Both the position numbers and the translations under genes were made by a program. Under the pieces are notes generated by a model. It saw only the letters and a list, made by a program, of their open reading frames with translations, had not been told where the DNA came from and ran no database searches. Shown piece by piece: positions 27,358-36,800 of a stretch of DNA of 64,000 nt (position 1 is its first letter; every line of letters begins with the position of its first letter). Source of the stretch: an uncultured Prevotella sp. (lineage in GTDB: Bacteria; Bacteroidota; Bacteroidia; Bacteroidales; Bacteroidaceae); assembly GCA_937907705.1 (NCBI GenBank), contig CALCVP010000067.1, positions 1 to 64,000 on the forward strand, in the 5' to 3' direction.

Positions 27358-28836
27358 ATGAACAGTAACCAATGTTTCTTTGCTGTCGATTTGGGTGCTA
27401 CCAGCGGCAGAACCATAGTGGGCACACTGTGCGATAACAAGATAAAACTGGAAGAACTTACGCGCTTTCCTAACCACTTGATACAGACAGGCGGTCATTT
27501 TTATTGGGATATCTATGCCCTTTACTTTGAAATGATTAAAGGCTTGAAGGTGGCAGCCTGTCGGCAACTCAACATTACCAGTATAGGCATAGACACCTGG
27601 GGAGTTGACTTTGTGTGTGTAGGCGAAGACGGTGCCTTGCTGCGTAATCCCCTTTCATATCGCGACCCTCATACCTTCGGCATGATGGAGAAATACTTTG
27701 AACAAGTGGTGCCTAAAGAAAAGGTGTATAAAGCCACAGGCATACAGTTTATGAATTTCAACTCACTGTTTCAGCTTTATGCTATGCTGCAGGCAAACAA
27801 CAGTGCTTTAGTCAATGCAGAGAAGATACTCTTTGTGCCTGATGCGCTTAGTTATATGCTTACAGGCGAGGAAGTGTGCGAGTATACCATAGCATCTACC
27901 AGCCAAATGCTGAACCCTATAACCAAAGACTTGGACTTGATGCTGCTGAAGAGCTTAGGGCTGGACCGTGAGAAGTTTGGAAAGATGGTGTTCCCTGGTT
28001 ATAAGATAGGTACACTTACTCCTGAGGTACAGAAAATGACAGGTCTGGGTGCAGTGCCCGTAATAGCAGTGGCTGGTCATGATACAGGCAGTGCCGTAGC
28101 TGCGGTGCCTGCTGCTAATGAGCATTTTGCTTATTTGAGCAGTGGCACATGGAGCTTGATGGGTATCGAGACCAAAGATGCCATTATCAACGATTTGAGC
28201 TATGAGCGCAATTTTACCAATGAGGGTGGTGTGGAAGGTACCACACGCTTTTTGAAAAACATCTGTGGCATGTGGCTGCTGGAGCGTTGTAGAAAAGAGT
28301 GGGGCGATGAGGCTCCGGCTGATTATGGCGAACTGATAGCGCAAGCTATGAAGGTGAAGCCTTTTGAAAGCTTGATTAATCCTGATGATGCGATGTTTGC
28401 CAATCCTGCCAACATGCAGGATGCTATACGCGAATATTGTCGCAAGACCGGTCAACACGTGCCGGAAGGTTATGCAGAGATATGTCGTTGCATATTTGAA
28501 AGCCTTGCTTTGCGCTATCGACAGGTGTTTGGCTATTTGAAGGAAATGGCTTCTTTCTCTATCGATACGCTGCATATCATTGGCGGAGGTTCGCGCAATG
28601 CTTATCTTAACCAGTTTACAGCCAACTCCACTGGCGTTACGGTGCTGGCAGGTCCGCAGGAGTGTACAGCCTTGGGTAATATCATGTTGCAGGCAAAGTC
28701 TGCGGGTGTGGTGAATGACATATTTGAAATGCGCAAGATTATAGCTGACAGCATTGACTTGAAGCGCTTTGACCCGCAAGACAAAGCAGAATGGGATGCT
28801 GCCTACGAAAAGTATCTGAAGGTTACGGCAGAGTAG
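27358..28836 (+). CDS. rhaB: L-rhamnulokinase
   Basis: FGGY-family sugar kinase of 492 residues that phosphorylates L-rhamnulose to L-rhamnulose 1-phosphate with ATP. The N-terminus FFAVDLGATSGRTIVGTL is the first phosphate-binding loop. GIDTWGVDFVCVGEDG contains the catalytic aspartate region, VAGHDTGSAVAAVP is the rhamnulokinase-type GHD motif, YLSSGTWSLMG is the second loop, and LHIIGGGSRNAYLNQFTAN is the adenosine motif. First gene of the rhamnose cluster; the isomerase follows after about 110 bp. The GATSGR and GTWSLMG forms separate it from xylulokinase and glycerol kinase. Confidence 0.95.
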   Translation: MNSNQCFFAVDLGATSGRTIVGTLCDNKIKLEELTRFPNHLIQTGGHFYWDIYALYFEMIKGLKVAACRQLNITSIGIDTWGVDFVCVGEDGALLRNPLSYRDPHTFGMMEKYFEQVVPKEKVYKATGIQFMNFNSLFQLYAMLQANNSALVNAEKILFVPDALSYMLTGEEVCEYTIASTSQMLNPITKDLDLMLLKSLGLDREKFGKMVFPGYKIGTLTPEVQKMTGLGAVPVIAVAGHDTGSAVAAVPAANEHFAYLSSGTWSLMGIETKDAIINDLSYERNFTNEGGVEGTTRFLKNICGMWLLERCRKEWGDEAPADYGELIAQAMKVKPFESLINPDDAMFANPANMQDAIREYCRKTGQHVPEGYAEICRCIFESLALRYRQVFGYLKEMASFSIDTLHIIGGGSRNAYLNQFTANSTGVTVLAGPQECTALGNIMLQAKSAGVVNDIFEMRKIIADSIDLKRFDPQDKAEWDAAYEKYLKVTAE

Positions 28837-28945
28837 GCTGTGGCAGGCAATGAGGATTACACAATCAAAACAAATGATAATATTATAATGAGTATAAAAA
28901 CTACTCTAAAAATAGAATACAATCAAATCATTAACAAGAATCTAT

Positions 28946-30202
28946 ATGAAAGCAGAATTAATCGACAAGGCTTATGAAATAGCCAAAGCCCGTTATGCTG
29001 AACTGGGCATTGATACAGAGAAGGTGTTGAACCAAATGCAAGATTTTCATCTTAGTCTTCACTGCTGGCAGGCAGATGATGTAACAGGCTTTGAGGTACA
29101 GGCAGGACAACTTACAGGTGGTATCCAAGCTACCGGCAATTATCCCGGTAAGGCTCGCAATATAGACGAAGTGCGTGCTGATATACTGAAAGCAAAGTCT
29201 TACATACCAGGTACTCACCGTTTGAACCTGCACGAAATCTATGGCGACTTCCAAGGCAAGATAGTTGACCGCGATGAGGTTACACCCGAATACTTCCAAA
29301 GCTGGATAGAGTGGGGTAAGGAAAACAGCATGAAGCTCGACTTCAACTCGACTTCTTTCTCTCATCCTAAGAGTGGCAATCTTTCACTGGCTAACCCCGA
29401 CAAGAGCATCCGCGACTTCTGGATTGAGCACACCAAGCGTTGCCGTGCTATTGCAGAAGAGATGGGTAAGGCACAGGGCGACCCTTGTATCATGAATGTT
29501 TGGGTGCATGACGGTAGCAAGGATATCACTGTAAACCGCATGAAATACCGCGAACTCCTGAAGGATTCGCTCGATCAGATATTTGAGACTAAATACGACA
29601 ACATGAAAGACTGTATTGAGTCTAAGGTGTTTGGTATCGGTCTTGAGAGCTATACCGTAGGCTCCAATGATTTCTATATCGGCTATGGCGTATCTCGCCA
29701 AAAGATGATAACATTGGATACAGGCCACTTCCACCCAACAGAGAGTGTAGCCGACAAGGTATCTTCTCTTTTACTTTATGTTCCTGAGTTGATGCTCCAC
29801 GTAAGTCGTCCTATCCGTTGGGACTCAGACCATGTAACCATTATGGACGACCCTACCACAGAGCTGTTTCAGGAGATTGTTCGTTGCAATGCACTCAATC
29901 GTGTACACTATGGTCTTGACTATTTTGATGCATCCATCAATCGTATCGGTGCTTATGTAGTAGGTAGCCGTGCTGCACAGAAGAGTATGCTCCGTGCATT
30001 GTTGGAGCCATTGGATACCTTGCGTAAATATGAGGCTGAAGGCAAGAATTTTGAGCGTCTTGCACTGCTTGAAGAGGCTAAGGCAATGCCTTGGAACGCA
30101 GTATATGACGAGTTCTGTTTGCGTAACAATGTACCTGTAGGCAACGAGTTTATTGCAGATATCGAGAAATATGAAGCTGACGTGCTGAGCAAGCGCGCTT
30201 AA
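28946..30202 (+). CDS. rhaA: L-rhamnose isomerase
   Basis: Cytoplasmic Mn2+-dependent ketol isomerase, 418 residues (the normal size), interconverting L-rhamnose and L-rhamnulose. Characteristic segments are HCWQADDVTGFE near residue 33, GTHRLNLHEIYGDF around 90, LDFNSTSFSHPKSGNLSLANPD around 133, MNVWVHDGSKDITVNRMKYRELLKDSLDQIF (substrate and metal site), LDTGHFHPTESVADKVSSLL and RPIRWDSDHVTIMDD. These include the His and Asp ligands expected for the two metal sites. Called rhaI in some Bacteroides annotations. A strong hairpin follows it, before rhaT. Confidence 0.97.
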   Translation: MKAELIDKAYEIAKARYAELGIDTEKVLNQMQDFHLSLHCWQADDVTGFEVQAGQLTGGIQATGNYPGKARNIDEVRADILKAKSYIPGTHRLNLHEIYGDFQGKIVDRDEVTPEYFQSWIEWGKENSMKLDFNSTSFSHPKSGNLSLANPDKSIRDFWIEHTKRCRAIAEEMGKAQGDPCIMNVWVHDGSKDITVNRMKYRELLKDSLDQIFETKYDNMKDCIESKVFGIGLESYTVGSNDFYIGYGVSRQKMITLDTGHFHPTESVADKVSSLLLYVPELMLHVSRPIRWDSDHVTIMDDPTTELFQEIVRCNALNRVHYGLDYFDASINRIGAYVVGSRAAQKSMLRALLEPLDTLRKYEAEGKNFERLALLEEAKAMPWNAVYDEFCLRNNVPVGNEFIADIEKYEADVLSKRA

Positions 30203-30220
30203 AGACAGCTGATAAACGAG

Positions 30221-30275
30221 GGCAAACCGCCACCGCAAAGTTTGGCTTTGGTGGCGGTTTGCCTTCTTCTTTTTT
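30221..30275 (+). terminator. Strong hairpin and T tract between rhaA and rhaT
   Basis: GGCAAACCGCCACC (30221-30234) pairs perfectly with GGTGGCGGTTTGCC (30250-30263) and is followed by a T-rich tract to 30275. It has the form of an efficient intrinsic terminator inside what would otherwise be one operon. Confidence 0.85.
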
Positions 30276-30410
30276 ATGCCTATCGGTGGTATACAGAGGC
30301 TTGGCATGTATCAAGCGGGGTGTGACAACTAAGAACAGCACACCTTATACCAGACCGATGAGTTTTGAGAGAAGTGTGTATAATAAAGAAAAAGAAAGAA
30401 TATTTGATTT

Positions 30411-31424
30411 ATGGAAATAATTATCGGACTACTTATCATAGCCATAGGTGCATTCTGCCAGTCAAGCTGTTATGTACCTATTAACAAGATTAAGCAATGG
30501 AGTTGGGAGAGTTACTGGTTGGTGCAAGGCGTGTTTGCCTGGTTGGTGTTCCCGTTGTTGGGTGCTCTCTTGGCAGTGCCAGAGGGTCATTGCCTGACAG
30601 AAGTTTATGCAGAAGACCCTGCTGCCACCCTATGGACTGTCTTCTTCGGTGTATTATGGGGCATTGGAGGCCTTACCTTCGGGTTGTCTATGCGTTATCT
30701 GGGTGTAGCTCTGGGGCAGAGTATAGCTCTTGGCACTTGCGCTGGCTTGGGAACTATTCTTACACCTGTATTTACTGGAAAGACAGGCGACTTGACCATG
30801 CCTGTTATCATCGGTGTGGTGGTAACTTTGGCGGGCATTGCTGTGATAGGTGTTGCCGGCAATATGAAGGCACAATCGCTCAGTGAGGAAGAGAAAAAGA
30901 AAGCCGTAAAAGATTTCAATTTTACCAAAGGTATTATCGTTGCCTTATTGGCAGGTTTCATGAGTGCATGCTTTAGTATAGGATTAGGTTTTGGTGAAAA
31001 CCTCAATTTCGGTTCTGCCACTGACCCTATGTTCCGTACATTGCCTGCCACGTTTTTGGTAACGCTTGGTGGTTTTATCACAAATATGGTATATTGCTTC
31101 TACCAGAATCGCAAAAACAGCACATGGAGCGACTATGGCAAGACCAGCCTTTATGTAAATAACATTATCTTCTGCGCCTTGGCGGGTCTGTTGTGGTATA
31201 GCCAGTTCTTTGGCTTGAGCTTGGGTAAGGGATTCTTGACTGATTCACCAGTATTGCTTACTTTCTCATGGTGTATTTTAATGGCTCTCAACGTTACATT
31301 TAGTAATGTGTGGGGTATTATTCTAAAGGAGTGGAAAGGTTGCTCAAGCAAAACCATTACAGTGCTTGTTGCTGGCATCTTTGTACTCATTATTTCATCA
31401 TTCCTACCGCAATTGCTCAAATAG
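30411..31424 (+). CDS. rhaT: L-rhamnose/proton symporter
   Basis: Inner-membrane sugar transporter of 337 residues with about ten hydrophobic segments, in the drug/metabolite superfamily branch of RhaT. Diagnostic parts are the N-terminal SSCYVPINKIKQWSWESYWLVQGVFAW, the loop FGVLWGIGGLTFGLSMRYLGVALGQSIALG, the central cytoplasmic linker SLSEEEKKKAVKDFNFTKG, GFMSACFSIGLGFGENLNFGSATDP and a last half ending LVAGIFVLIISSFLPQLLK. It imports L-rhamnose for the kinase and isomerase encoded just upstream, although a terminator separates them. It is convergent with rhaD. Confidence 0.95.
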   Translation: MEIIIGLLIIAIGAFCQSSCYVPINKIKQWSWESYWLVQGVFAWLVFPLLGALLAVPEGHCLTEVYAEDPAATLWTVFFGVLWGIGGLTFGLSMRYLGVALGQSIALGTCAGLGTILTPVFTGKTGDLTMPVIIGVVVTLAGIAVIGVAGNMKAQSLSEEEKKKAVKDFNFTKGIIVALLAGFMSACFSIGLGFGENLNFGSATDPMFRTLPATFLVTLGGFITNMVYCFYQNRKNSTWSDYGKTSLYVNNIIFCALAGLLWYSQFFGLSLGKGFLTDSPVLLTFSWCILMALNVTFSNVWGIILKEWKGCSSKTITVLVAGIFVLIISSFLPQLLK

Positions 31425-31807
31425 GCAGTAGCAATTTGGAGTTGAAAGCAATGGTCGTCTGTTTTGTGTTGTGTCAAGATAGATGGCCATTTTTGCCTGT
31501 TGAAACCAATTTGTTTTGTTGGTTAGCACCAAGTAAAGTCTGATAAGGCTGCATCGTGACAATAAGAAGCAGAGATTGAAGTATGTTAGTCTGCTGTATA
31601 AGTTTATGGAAAATGAACCTGTCCGTCAACAGTAGGCAAGAATACAAGGGGTATATAAAAACTAAATCCTAATGTTTCACAACATTAGGATTTAGTTGTC
31701 TAAATAGACTTTAAACTAATATTATCTGAGAATGATAAGATACTGCAAATATACACCATATTTTATTATACGGCAAAAGATAGTGCAATTTGCTTTGTAA
31801 ATTAACA
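31425..31807. other. Convergent rhaT/rhaD intergenic region
   Basis: About 380 bases. Apart from the perfect 17-bp hairpin at 31660-31697 and a small one beside it, the region is AT-rich and shows no gene. Confidence 0.65.
31660..31709. terminator. Bidirectional terminator between rhaT and rhaD
   Basis: AACTAAATCCTAATGTT (31660-31676) pairs perfectly with 31681-31697 around the tetraloop TCAC. A second small stem, GTCTA/TAGAC (31698-31709), abuts it. No pure T tract is present. Confidence 0.65.
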
Positions 31808-32617
31808 TTATTTAGGCAAGTTGAATGCTTTAGTCATTTCAGCCATCTGTTCATCGCTCATGCCTTCAGGCTCTTCACCCATATTCTTGGCTGCGATGTA
31901 GATAAGTGCGCTCTTGTTAAGCACGTCTACCTGGTCGAAAGCTTGCATAATATCATTGTCGATGGCAAACACACCGTGCTTCTCCCACATGGCTACATCA
32001 TATTCATCAAGCTGTTGTACGGTCTCTTCTGCTAACGTTACGCTGCTTGGCAACTGATAAGGAATAATGCCAAGACCCTTAGGGCAGAAAGCTTTGGTCT
32101 CAGGAATCATGCTCCAAAGCAACTTGGTAAGCACATCTTTGCCCAAGAACTTGCGTATATGTGTCATGGCAACTAACTCAATTGGATGTGTGTGCAATGA
32201 TGCACGGTAAGGAGAGCCTTTTTCTATAAGGTGATTGTGCACCATTAAGTGAGAAGGTAACTCGCTGGTAGGATTTACCGGATTGTCGGCTATGATGACA
32301 TAGCTGGCGCAATCATCGAGGATACGAATGACACTGCCGTTTTCCATTGGCCAACGAGCTAAGTCGCGCATACGACGGTTCGTACCTTTACAGAAAAAGT
32401 AAGTGCCTTTCAGATGGGGCTGTGTTACTCCTATTTGCTTTACTTCGCTGATGGCAGGCATGGCCTTTATTTCATCATCAACCAAGTCTGTTATATTCAC
32501 TGTGATATTTCCGCCGTTGCGTTCTGCCCATCCCTTTTGCCAGAGATAGCCTGCTACTTCGGCAACCTTGTCCACTTCTTTCTTGAGAGCGGGGCGTCCG
32601 TCTAATATACTTTTCAT
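31808..32617 (-). CDS. rhaD: Rhamnulose-1-phosphate aldolase
   Basis: Class II zinc aldolase of 269 residues that cleaves L-rhamnulose 1-phosphate to dihydroxyacetone phosphate and L-lactaldehyde, completing the pathway begun by rhaA and rhaB. The start at 32617 (MKSILDGRPALKKEV) is preferred; longer in-frame starts are not supported. Family parts: QKGWAERNGGNITVNITD, the PTSELPSHLMVHNHLIEKGSPYRASLHTHPIELVAMTH block with the HTH zinc ligands, and MWEKHGVFAIDNDIMQAFDQVDVLNKSALIY with the third histidine. It is transcribed toward rhaT from its own promoter at 32642-32649, so it is not in the rhaBAT operon. Confidence 0.95.
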   Translation of the reverse strand: MKSILDGRPALKKEVDKVAEVAGYLWQKGWAERNGGNITVNITDLVDDEIKAMPAISEVKQIGVTQPHLKGTYFFCKGTNRRMRDLARWPMENGSVIRILDDCASYVIIADNPVNPTSELPSHLMVHNHLIEKGSPYRASLHTHPIELVAMTHIRKFLGKDVLTKLLWSMIPETKAFCPKGLGIIPYQLPSSVTLAEETVQQLDEYDVAMWEKHGVFAIDNDIMQAFDQVDVLNKSALIYIAAKNMGEEPEGMSDEQMAEMTKAFNLPK

Positions 32618-32641
32618 ATGATTTAATGTTTTTCTTCGTTG

Positions 32642-32649
32642 CAAAGGTA
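32642..32649 (-). promoter_or_regulatory. rhaD promoter -7 element
   Basis: Minus-strand TACCTTTG, 25 bp before the rhaD start codon. Confidence 0.6.
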
Positions 32650-32876
32650 CGTAAATAATACCTTATAATAAAGTAAAAAATGTTTTTCAGTCTATGTTTT
32701 TTGACCTATTGGTCAGGTATTCAGCACTGTGTATTGTTCCAATTCATTATGTGTCGGGCATTTTCTTCATTTGCAAATGAAGTATTCCTGTTGTGGTGAG
32801 GGAAAAACTGGTAAAGGAAGCATTGGCATTCACGATTTTTTATGATGATTTTAACGGCTTAATCGGAATTTTACAC

Positions 32877-32884
32877 TATCTTTG
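32877..32884 (+). promoter_or_regulatory. Promoter element abutting the next start codon
   Basis: TATCTTTG is a perfect TAnnTTTG, and the ATG at 32890 begins only five bases after it. A transcript from here would start at or very near the start codon. Confidence 0.55.
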
Positions 32885-32889
32885 CAGAT

Positions 32890-33486
32890 ATGAATGAAGA
32901 TGTGTTGCAACATGAAAAGTGGAGCGAGAATGTGATTCTTGCAGACGCTGACTATATAGATAATGTAGCTTTTGACCTGATTGTTAACTTTGAACGCATG
33001 ATAGGGCGGAGAATCCAGCCGGCAGATATGGCACGCTGGATAGACTGTATTGCCCTTGACGGTGGATTGAGAGAAGGTGAACATCAGACACAAGTGATAT
33101 TCATACACGATAAAAGCAGTGAAAAGCTAAATAACTTTGTGCCTGGAAAATTTGCTGAAGACCTGGATGGAAAAGCCTTTAAAGACCATTTGGGCGAGTT
33201 TGTCATTAGTTCTTTTCCTGTGGAAAATATAGTGAGCAAGGAGGATTTCTTTATGGATGTGCTTGCTGTGGTCAGCAATCAAAAGGATGTAAAACGTGTC
33301 ATGGTGATACCCGATGCGGAGGTGATGTATGATGCGGTAAGGAAGACACTGCATTATGCGGATAACGAGAAGCGCATAACAGTATTTGCCATGCAGCCAA
33401 TGGTAGGAGGAAACTTCAGACAAGAGATATTGGGCTACTCTTTGATGAATGCCTTAGGTATCAAGGCTGATGAAATAAAGGGATAA
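32890..33486 (+). CDS. Conserved hypothetical protein (DUF6621-like)
   Basis: Soluble, acidic protein of 198 residues with no signal peptide or membrane segment. I recall proteins like this (often listed as DUF6621) immediately before the saccharopine-dehydrogenase-like gene in Bacteroidales, as here (39-bp gap), but their function is not known to me. The sequence shows alternating alpha/beta patterns: VILADADYIDNVAFDLIVNFERMIGR at the N-terminus, HQTQVIFIHDKSSEKLNNF in the middle and KRVMVIPDAEVMYDAV and ITVFAMQPM later. No ribosome-binding site is visible; the promoter element ends just before the ATG. Confidence 0.75.
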   Translation: MNEDVLQHEKWSENVILADADYIDNVAFDLIVNFERMIGRRIQPADMARWIDCIALDGGLREGEHQTQVIFIHDKSSEKLNNFVPGKFAEDLDGKAFKDHLGEFVISSFPVENIVSKEDFFMDVLAVVSNQKDVKRVMVIPDAEVMYDAVRKTLHYADNEKRITVFAMQPMVGGNFRQEILGYSLMNALGIKADEIKG

Positions 33487-33525
33487 TTATCTACTAAAAG
33501 AAATAACAATTAACAACAAGATAAA

Positions 33526-34752
33526 ATGGGAAGAGTACTTATGATTGGCGCCGGTGGCGTCGCTACAGTAGCAGCATTCAAGATTGCGCAGAATGCTGAC
33601 GTGTTTACCGAATTCATGATTGCCAGCAGACGCAAGGAGAAGTGCGACAAAATAGTAAAGGCTATAGGCAATCCTAACATAAAGACTGCTCAAGTTGATG
33701 CAGATGATGTGGAGCAGCTAAAGGCTTTGTTTAATGATTATAAACCGGAGTTGGTTATTAATTTGGCTCTGCCTTACCAAGACTTGACTATTATGGATGC
33801 TTGTTTGGCTTGTGGATGCAATTATCTTGATACCGCTAATTATGAGCCGAAGGATGAGGCCCATTTTGAATACAGCTGGCAATGGGCTTATAAAGACCGT
33901 TTTGAAAAAGCTGGATTGACAGCTATATTAGGCTGTGGATTTGACCCTGGCGTAAGTGGTGTGTACACAGCTTATGCAGCAAAGCATTATTTTGACGAGA
34001 TACAGTATTTGGATATTGTGGACTGCAATGCAGGAAATCACCATAAAGCTTTTGCCACTAACTTCAATCCTGAAATCAATATACGTGAAATAACCCAAAA
34101 GGGACTTTACTATAAGGATGGAAAATGGATAGAGACAGAACCTCTTGAAGTGCATAAAGCACTTACCTATCCTAATATTGGTCCTCGTGAAAGTTATCTG
34201 ATGCATCATGAAGAGTTGGAAAGCTTGGTAAAGAACTATCCTACGATTAAGCAAGCACGCTTCTGGATGACTTTTGGACAACAGTATCTTACCTATCTTG
34301 ACTGTATACAGAACTTGGGCATGTCGCGTATTGATGAAGTGGAATATGAAGCTCCATTAGCTGATGGCTCAGGAAAAAAAGTAAAAGTGAATATCGTGCC
34401 ATTACAGTTCTTGAAGGCTGTATTGCCTAATCCACAGGATTTGGGAGAGAACTATGAGGGTGAAACAAGTATCGGTTGTCGTATTCGTGGATTGAAAGAC
34501 GGTAAAGAGCATACCTATTATGTATATAATAACTGTTCACACCAAGAGGCTTATAAAGAGACTGGTATGCAGGGCGTAAGCTATACTACCGGTGTACCTG
34601 CCATGATTGGTGCAATGATGTTCTTTAAGGGTATATGGCGTAAACCTGGAGTATGGAATGTTGAAGACTTTGACCCGGATCCATTCATGGAACAGCTTAA
34701 CAAACAAGGTTTGCCTTGGCACGAAGTGTTTGATGGAGACTTGGAATTATAA
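33526..34752 (+). CDS. Saccharopine dehydrogenase-like protein, probable carboxynorspermidine synthase
   Basis: NAD(P)H-dependent oxidoreductase of 408 residues. The N-terminus MGRVLMIGAGGVATVAAFKIAQ is the Rossmann nucleotide loop; then come INLALPYQDLTIMDACLACGCNYLDTANYEP, ILGCGFDPGVSGVYTAYAAKH, and a C-terminal half with GLKDGKEHTYYVYNNCSHQEAYKETGMQGVSYTTGVPAMIGAMMF. The 400-residue length and these blocks fit the carboxynorspermidine synthase branch (spermidine-type polyamine synthesis from aspartate semialdehyde and a diamine) better than lysine-forming saccharopine dehydrogenase. The decarboxylase partner is not in the window. It probably shares a transcript with the upstream DUF6621-like gene; recA follows after 42 bp. 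Confidence 0.85.
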   Translation: MGRVLMIGAGGVATVAAFKIAQNADVFTEFMIASRRKEKCDKIVKAIGNPNIKTAQVDADDVEQLKALFNDYKPELVINLALPYQDLTIMDACLACGCNYLDTANYEPKDEAHFEYSWQWAYKDRFEKAGLTAILGCGFDPGVSGVYTAYAAKHYFDEIQYLDIVDCNAGNHHKAFATNFNPEINIREITQKGLYYKDGKWIETEPLEVHKALTYPNIGPRESYLMHHEELESLVKNYPTIKQARFWMTFGQQYLTYLDCIQNLGMSRIDEVEYEAPLADGSGKKVKVNIVPLQFLKAVLPNPQDLGENYEGETSIGCRIRGLKDGKEHTYYVYNNCSHQEAYKETGMQGVSYTTGVPAMIGAMMFFKGIWRKPGVWNVEDFDPDPFMEQLNKQGLPWHEVFDGDLEL

Positions 34753-34794
34753 GCATGAAGTTTTCTGTTTTAAGTAATAGTATTCGATTGAATT

Positions 34795-35835
34795 ATGGCA
34801 AAAAACGAAGAAAGTGAAGGAATGGAACCACAGGAAGGAAAATTAAAAGCATTGCAAGCTGCCATGGCAAAAATAGAGAAAGACTTTGGAAAAGGCTCTA
34901 TCATGAAGCTTGGCGATGAGAATATAGAACATGTAGACGTTATACCTACAGGAAGCATAGGACTGAATGCTGCGCTTGGTGTAGGTGGTTACCCACGTGG
35001 TCGCATCATAGAGATATACGGACCTGAAAGTAGTGGTAAGACAACATTGGCAATTCATGCCATAGCAGAGGCACAGAAAACAGGCGGTATAGCTGCATTT
35101 ATTGATGCGGAACATGCTTTTGACCGATTCTATGCAGCTAAATTAGGGGTTGATATAGATAATCTTATTATATCACAACCTGATAATGGCGAGCAGGCTC
35201 TTGAGATAGCAGACCAATTGATACGCTCATCGGCTATTGATATATTGGTAGTTGACTCTGTGGCAGCATTGACTCCAAAGGCAGAGATAGAAGGTGATAT
35301 GGGCGATAACAAGGTAGGCTTGCAGGCAAGATTGATGAGTCAGGCGCTTAGAAAGCTTACTTCTACAATCAGCAAGACCAACACTACTTGTATCTTTATT
35401 AACCAGTTGCGTGAGAAGATAGGTGTGATGTTTGGCAACCCAGAGACAACAACGGGTGGAAATGCACTGAAATTCTATGCGAGTGTGCGCCTGGATATAC
35501 GCCGTACAAGTAGTATTAAGGATGGAGACAATATAGTAGGTAATCAAGTTCGTGTCAAAGTAGTGAAGAACAAGGTTGCTCCTCCATTTAGAAAGGCAGA
35601 ATTTGAGATAACCTTTGGTGAGGGTATCTCAAAGGTTGGAGAGTTGGTAGACCTTGGAGTGGAGTATGGAATCATACAGAAAAGTGGATCTTGGTACTCT
35701 TATCAAGGCAGCAAGTTAGCACAAGGGCGTGATGCTACAAAAACATTGCTGAAGGACAATCCTGAGGTTTGTGAGGAGATAGAGACACAGATTATGCAAG
35801 CTATCTCAGACAAGGCTGCCAACGAAAAAATGTAA
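34795..35835 (+). CDS. recA: Recombinase RecA
   Basis: DNA strand-exchange ATPase of 346 residues for homologous recombination and SOS induction. Visible motifs are the Walker [15 protein letters not shown] at about residue 76, [25 protein letters not shown], the Walker B strand [14 protein letters not shown], the L1 region [24 protein letters not shown], and L2 [29 protein letters not shown]. The C-terminus is short and acidic-basic mixed, as usual. The AEHAFD variant (Phe where many have Leu) is within family variation. A terminator follows at 35922. Confidence 0.98.
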   Translation: MAKNEESEGMEPQEGKLKALQAAMAKIEKDFGKGSIMKLGDENIEHVDVIPTGSIGLNAALGVGGYPRGRIIEIYGPESSGKTTLAIHAIAEAQKTGGIAAFIDAEHAFDRFYAAKLGVDIDNLIISQPDNGEQALEIADQLIRSSAIDILVVDSVAALTPKAEIEGDMGDNKVGLQARLMSQALRKLTSTISKTNTTCIFINQLREKIGVMFGNPETTTGGNALKFYASVRLDIRRTSSIKDGDNIVGNQVRVKVVKNKVAPPFRKAEFEITFGEGISKVGELVDLGVEYGIIQKSGSWYSYQGSKLAQGRDATKTLLKDNPEVCEEIETQIMQAISDKAANEKM

Positions 35836-35921
35836 TGAAATGTCTAATGGTTGCTAAGATGAGGAATAGTATTAAGAAGTAGCATCAATCAATTAGTAGC
35901 CTTGTAGGATTTGTAGTAATG

Positions 35922-35976
35922 AAAGTGGGTTGCGATGCTGTTTCATCATAGGAACATAGCGACCCACTTTGTTTTT
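35922..35976 (+). terminator. recA terminator
   Basis: AAAGTGGGT (35922-35930) pairs with ACCCACTTT (35962-35970) over a long loop that itself contains GC/GC pairing, followed by GTTTTT. Confidence 0.7.
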
Positions 35977-36120
35977 GGCGGTAGGCAAACAGTAGAGGTA
36001 TCGTATGGATAGATGGTATTCTAAGTAGATATATCTTGAAGAATACTGCCATAGATACGGTATAAGAAGGGGTGGAAACAAAGGTTTGTTTCATCATAAG
36101 ATTAATAGGTATATTAGCAG

Positions 36121-36768
36121 ATGCAAGTAACAGTTTCTTCATTGCAGCAATGGTTTGCAGCATATAATCAGCAATACTTTGATAATGAACTGCCTATTCC
36201 GATGATAGAAGTAGGGAAATCGCGCACACGTTTAGGCACTATGTCGTGGAAAAAGAAGCGTACGTTATTCGGCATGGGGCAAGAAGACTATGTAATAAGA
36301 TTGAGCAATTACTATGACTTGCCTGAAAACAACTATCAAGATACCTTGCTTCATGAGATGATACATCTCTATATAGTGTTTAAGAAAATAAAAGATACAT
36401 CATCTCATGGCCGTATCTTCAGGATGTGGATGGCACGACTGAACAGTATGGGGCGGCATATTACAGTGTCTGCTAATATGAAAAACATGCCTGCTTCTGT
36501 GGCAAGACCGCGTAAGGGGCGTGTTTATATTGTATTGGCTGTATGCACAACAAGCAAGAAATATATGCTTTCAGTGGTTAACAAGGCTTATGTTCATCGT
36601 ATACATAGGGTATTGAAAGCGAGTGCAGATGTAGAATGGCATGCATGGTATGCATCAGCAGACAGCTATTTTGACAATTATCCTGTGGTGAGAACTCCTA
36701 AAGCGCGCTATGTAGATGTTGAACTTTTTAAGAAGATGACAGCTCTTATGCAACCGATAAAGCTGTAA
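36121..36768 (+). CDS. SprT-like zinc protease domain protein
   Basis: Protein of 215 residues with an SprT-like metalloprotease domain. The N-terminus LQQWFAAYNQQYFDNELPIPMIEVGKSRTRLGTMSW matches the SprT-fold opening, and DTLLHEMIHLYIVFKKIKDTSSHGRIFRMWMARLN has the HExxH-type zinc site (HEMIH) plus a downstream His. The C-terminal half (about 125-215) lacks an obvious zinc ribbon but has a beta-rich VYIVLAVCTTSKKYMLSVVNKAYVHRIH segment. Bacterial SprT proteins are poorly characterised; eukaryotic relatives cleave DNA-protein crosslinks. It follows recA, which is suggestive but not proof of a repair role. TrmO begins 32 bp downstream. Confidence 0.85.
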   Translation: MQVTVSSLQQWFAAYNQQYFDNELPIPMIEVGKSRTRLGTMSWKKKRTLFGMGQEDYVIRLSNYYDLPENNYQDTLLHEMIHLYIVFKKIKDTSSHGRIFRMWMARLNSMGRHITVSANMKNMPASVARPRKGRVYIVLAVCTTSKKYMLSVVNKAYVHRIHRVLKASADVEWHAWYASADSYFDNYPVVRTPKARYVDVELFKKMTALMQPIKL

Positions 36769-36800
36769 CCGGAAGCGCATTTTTTAGTATAATAATATTT

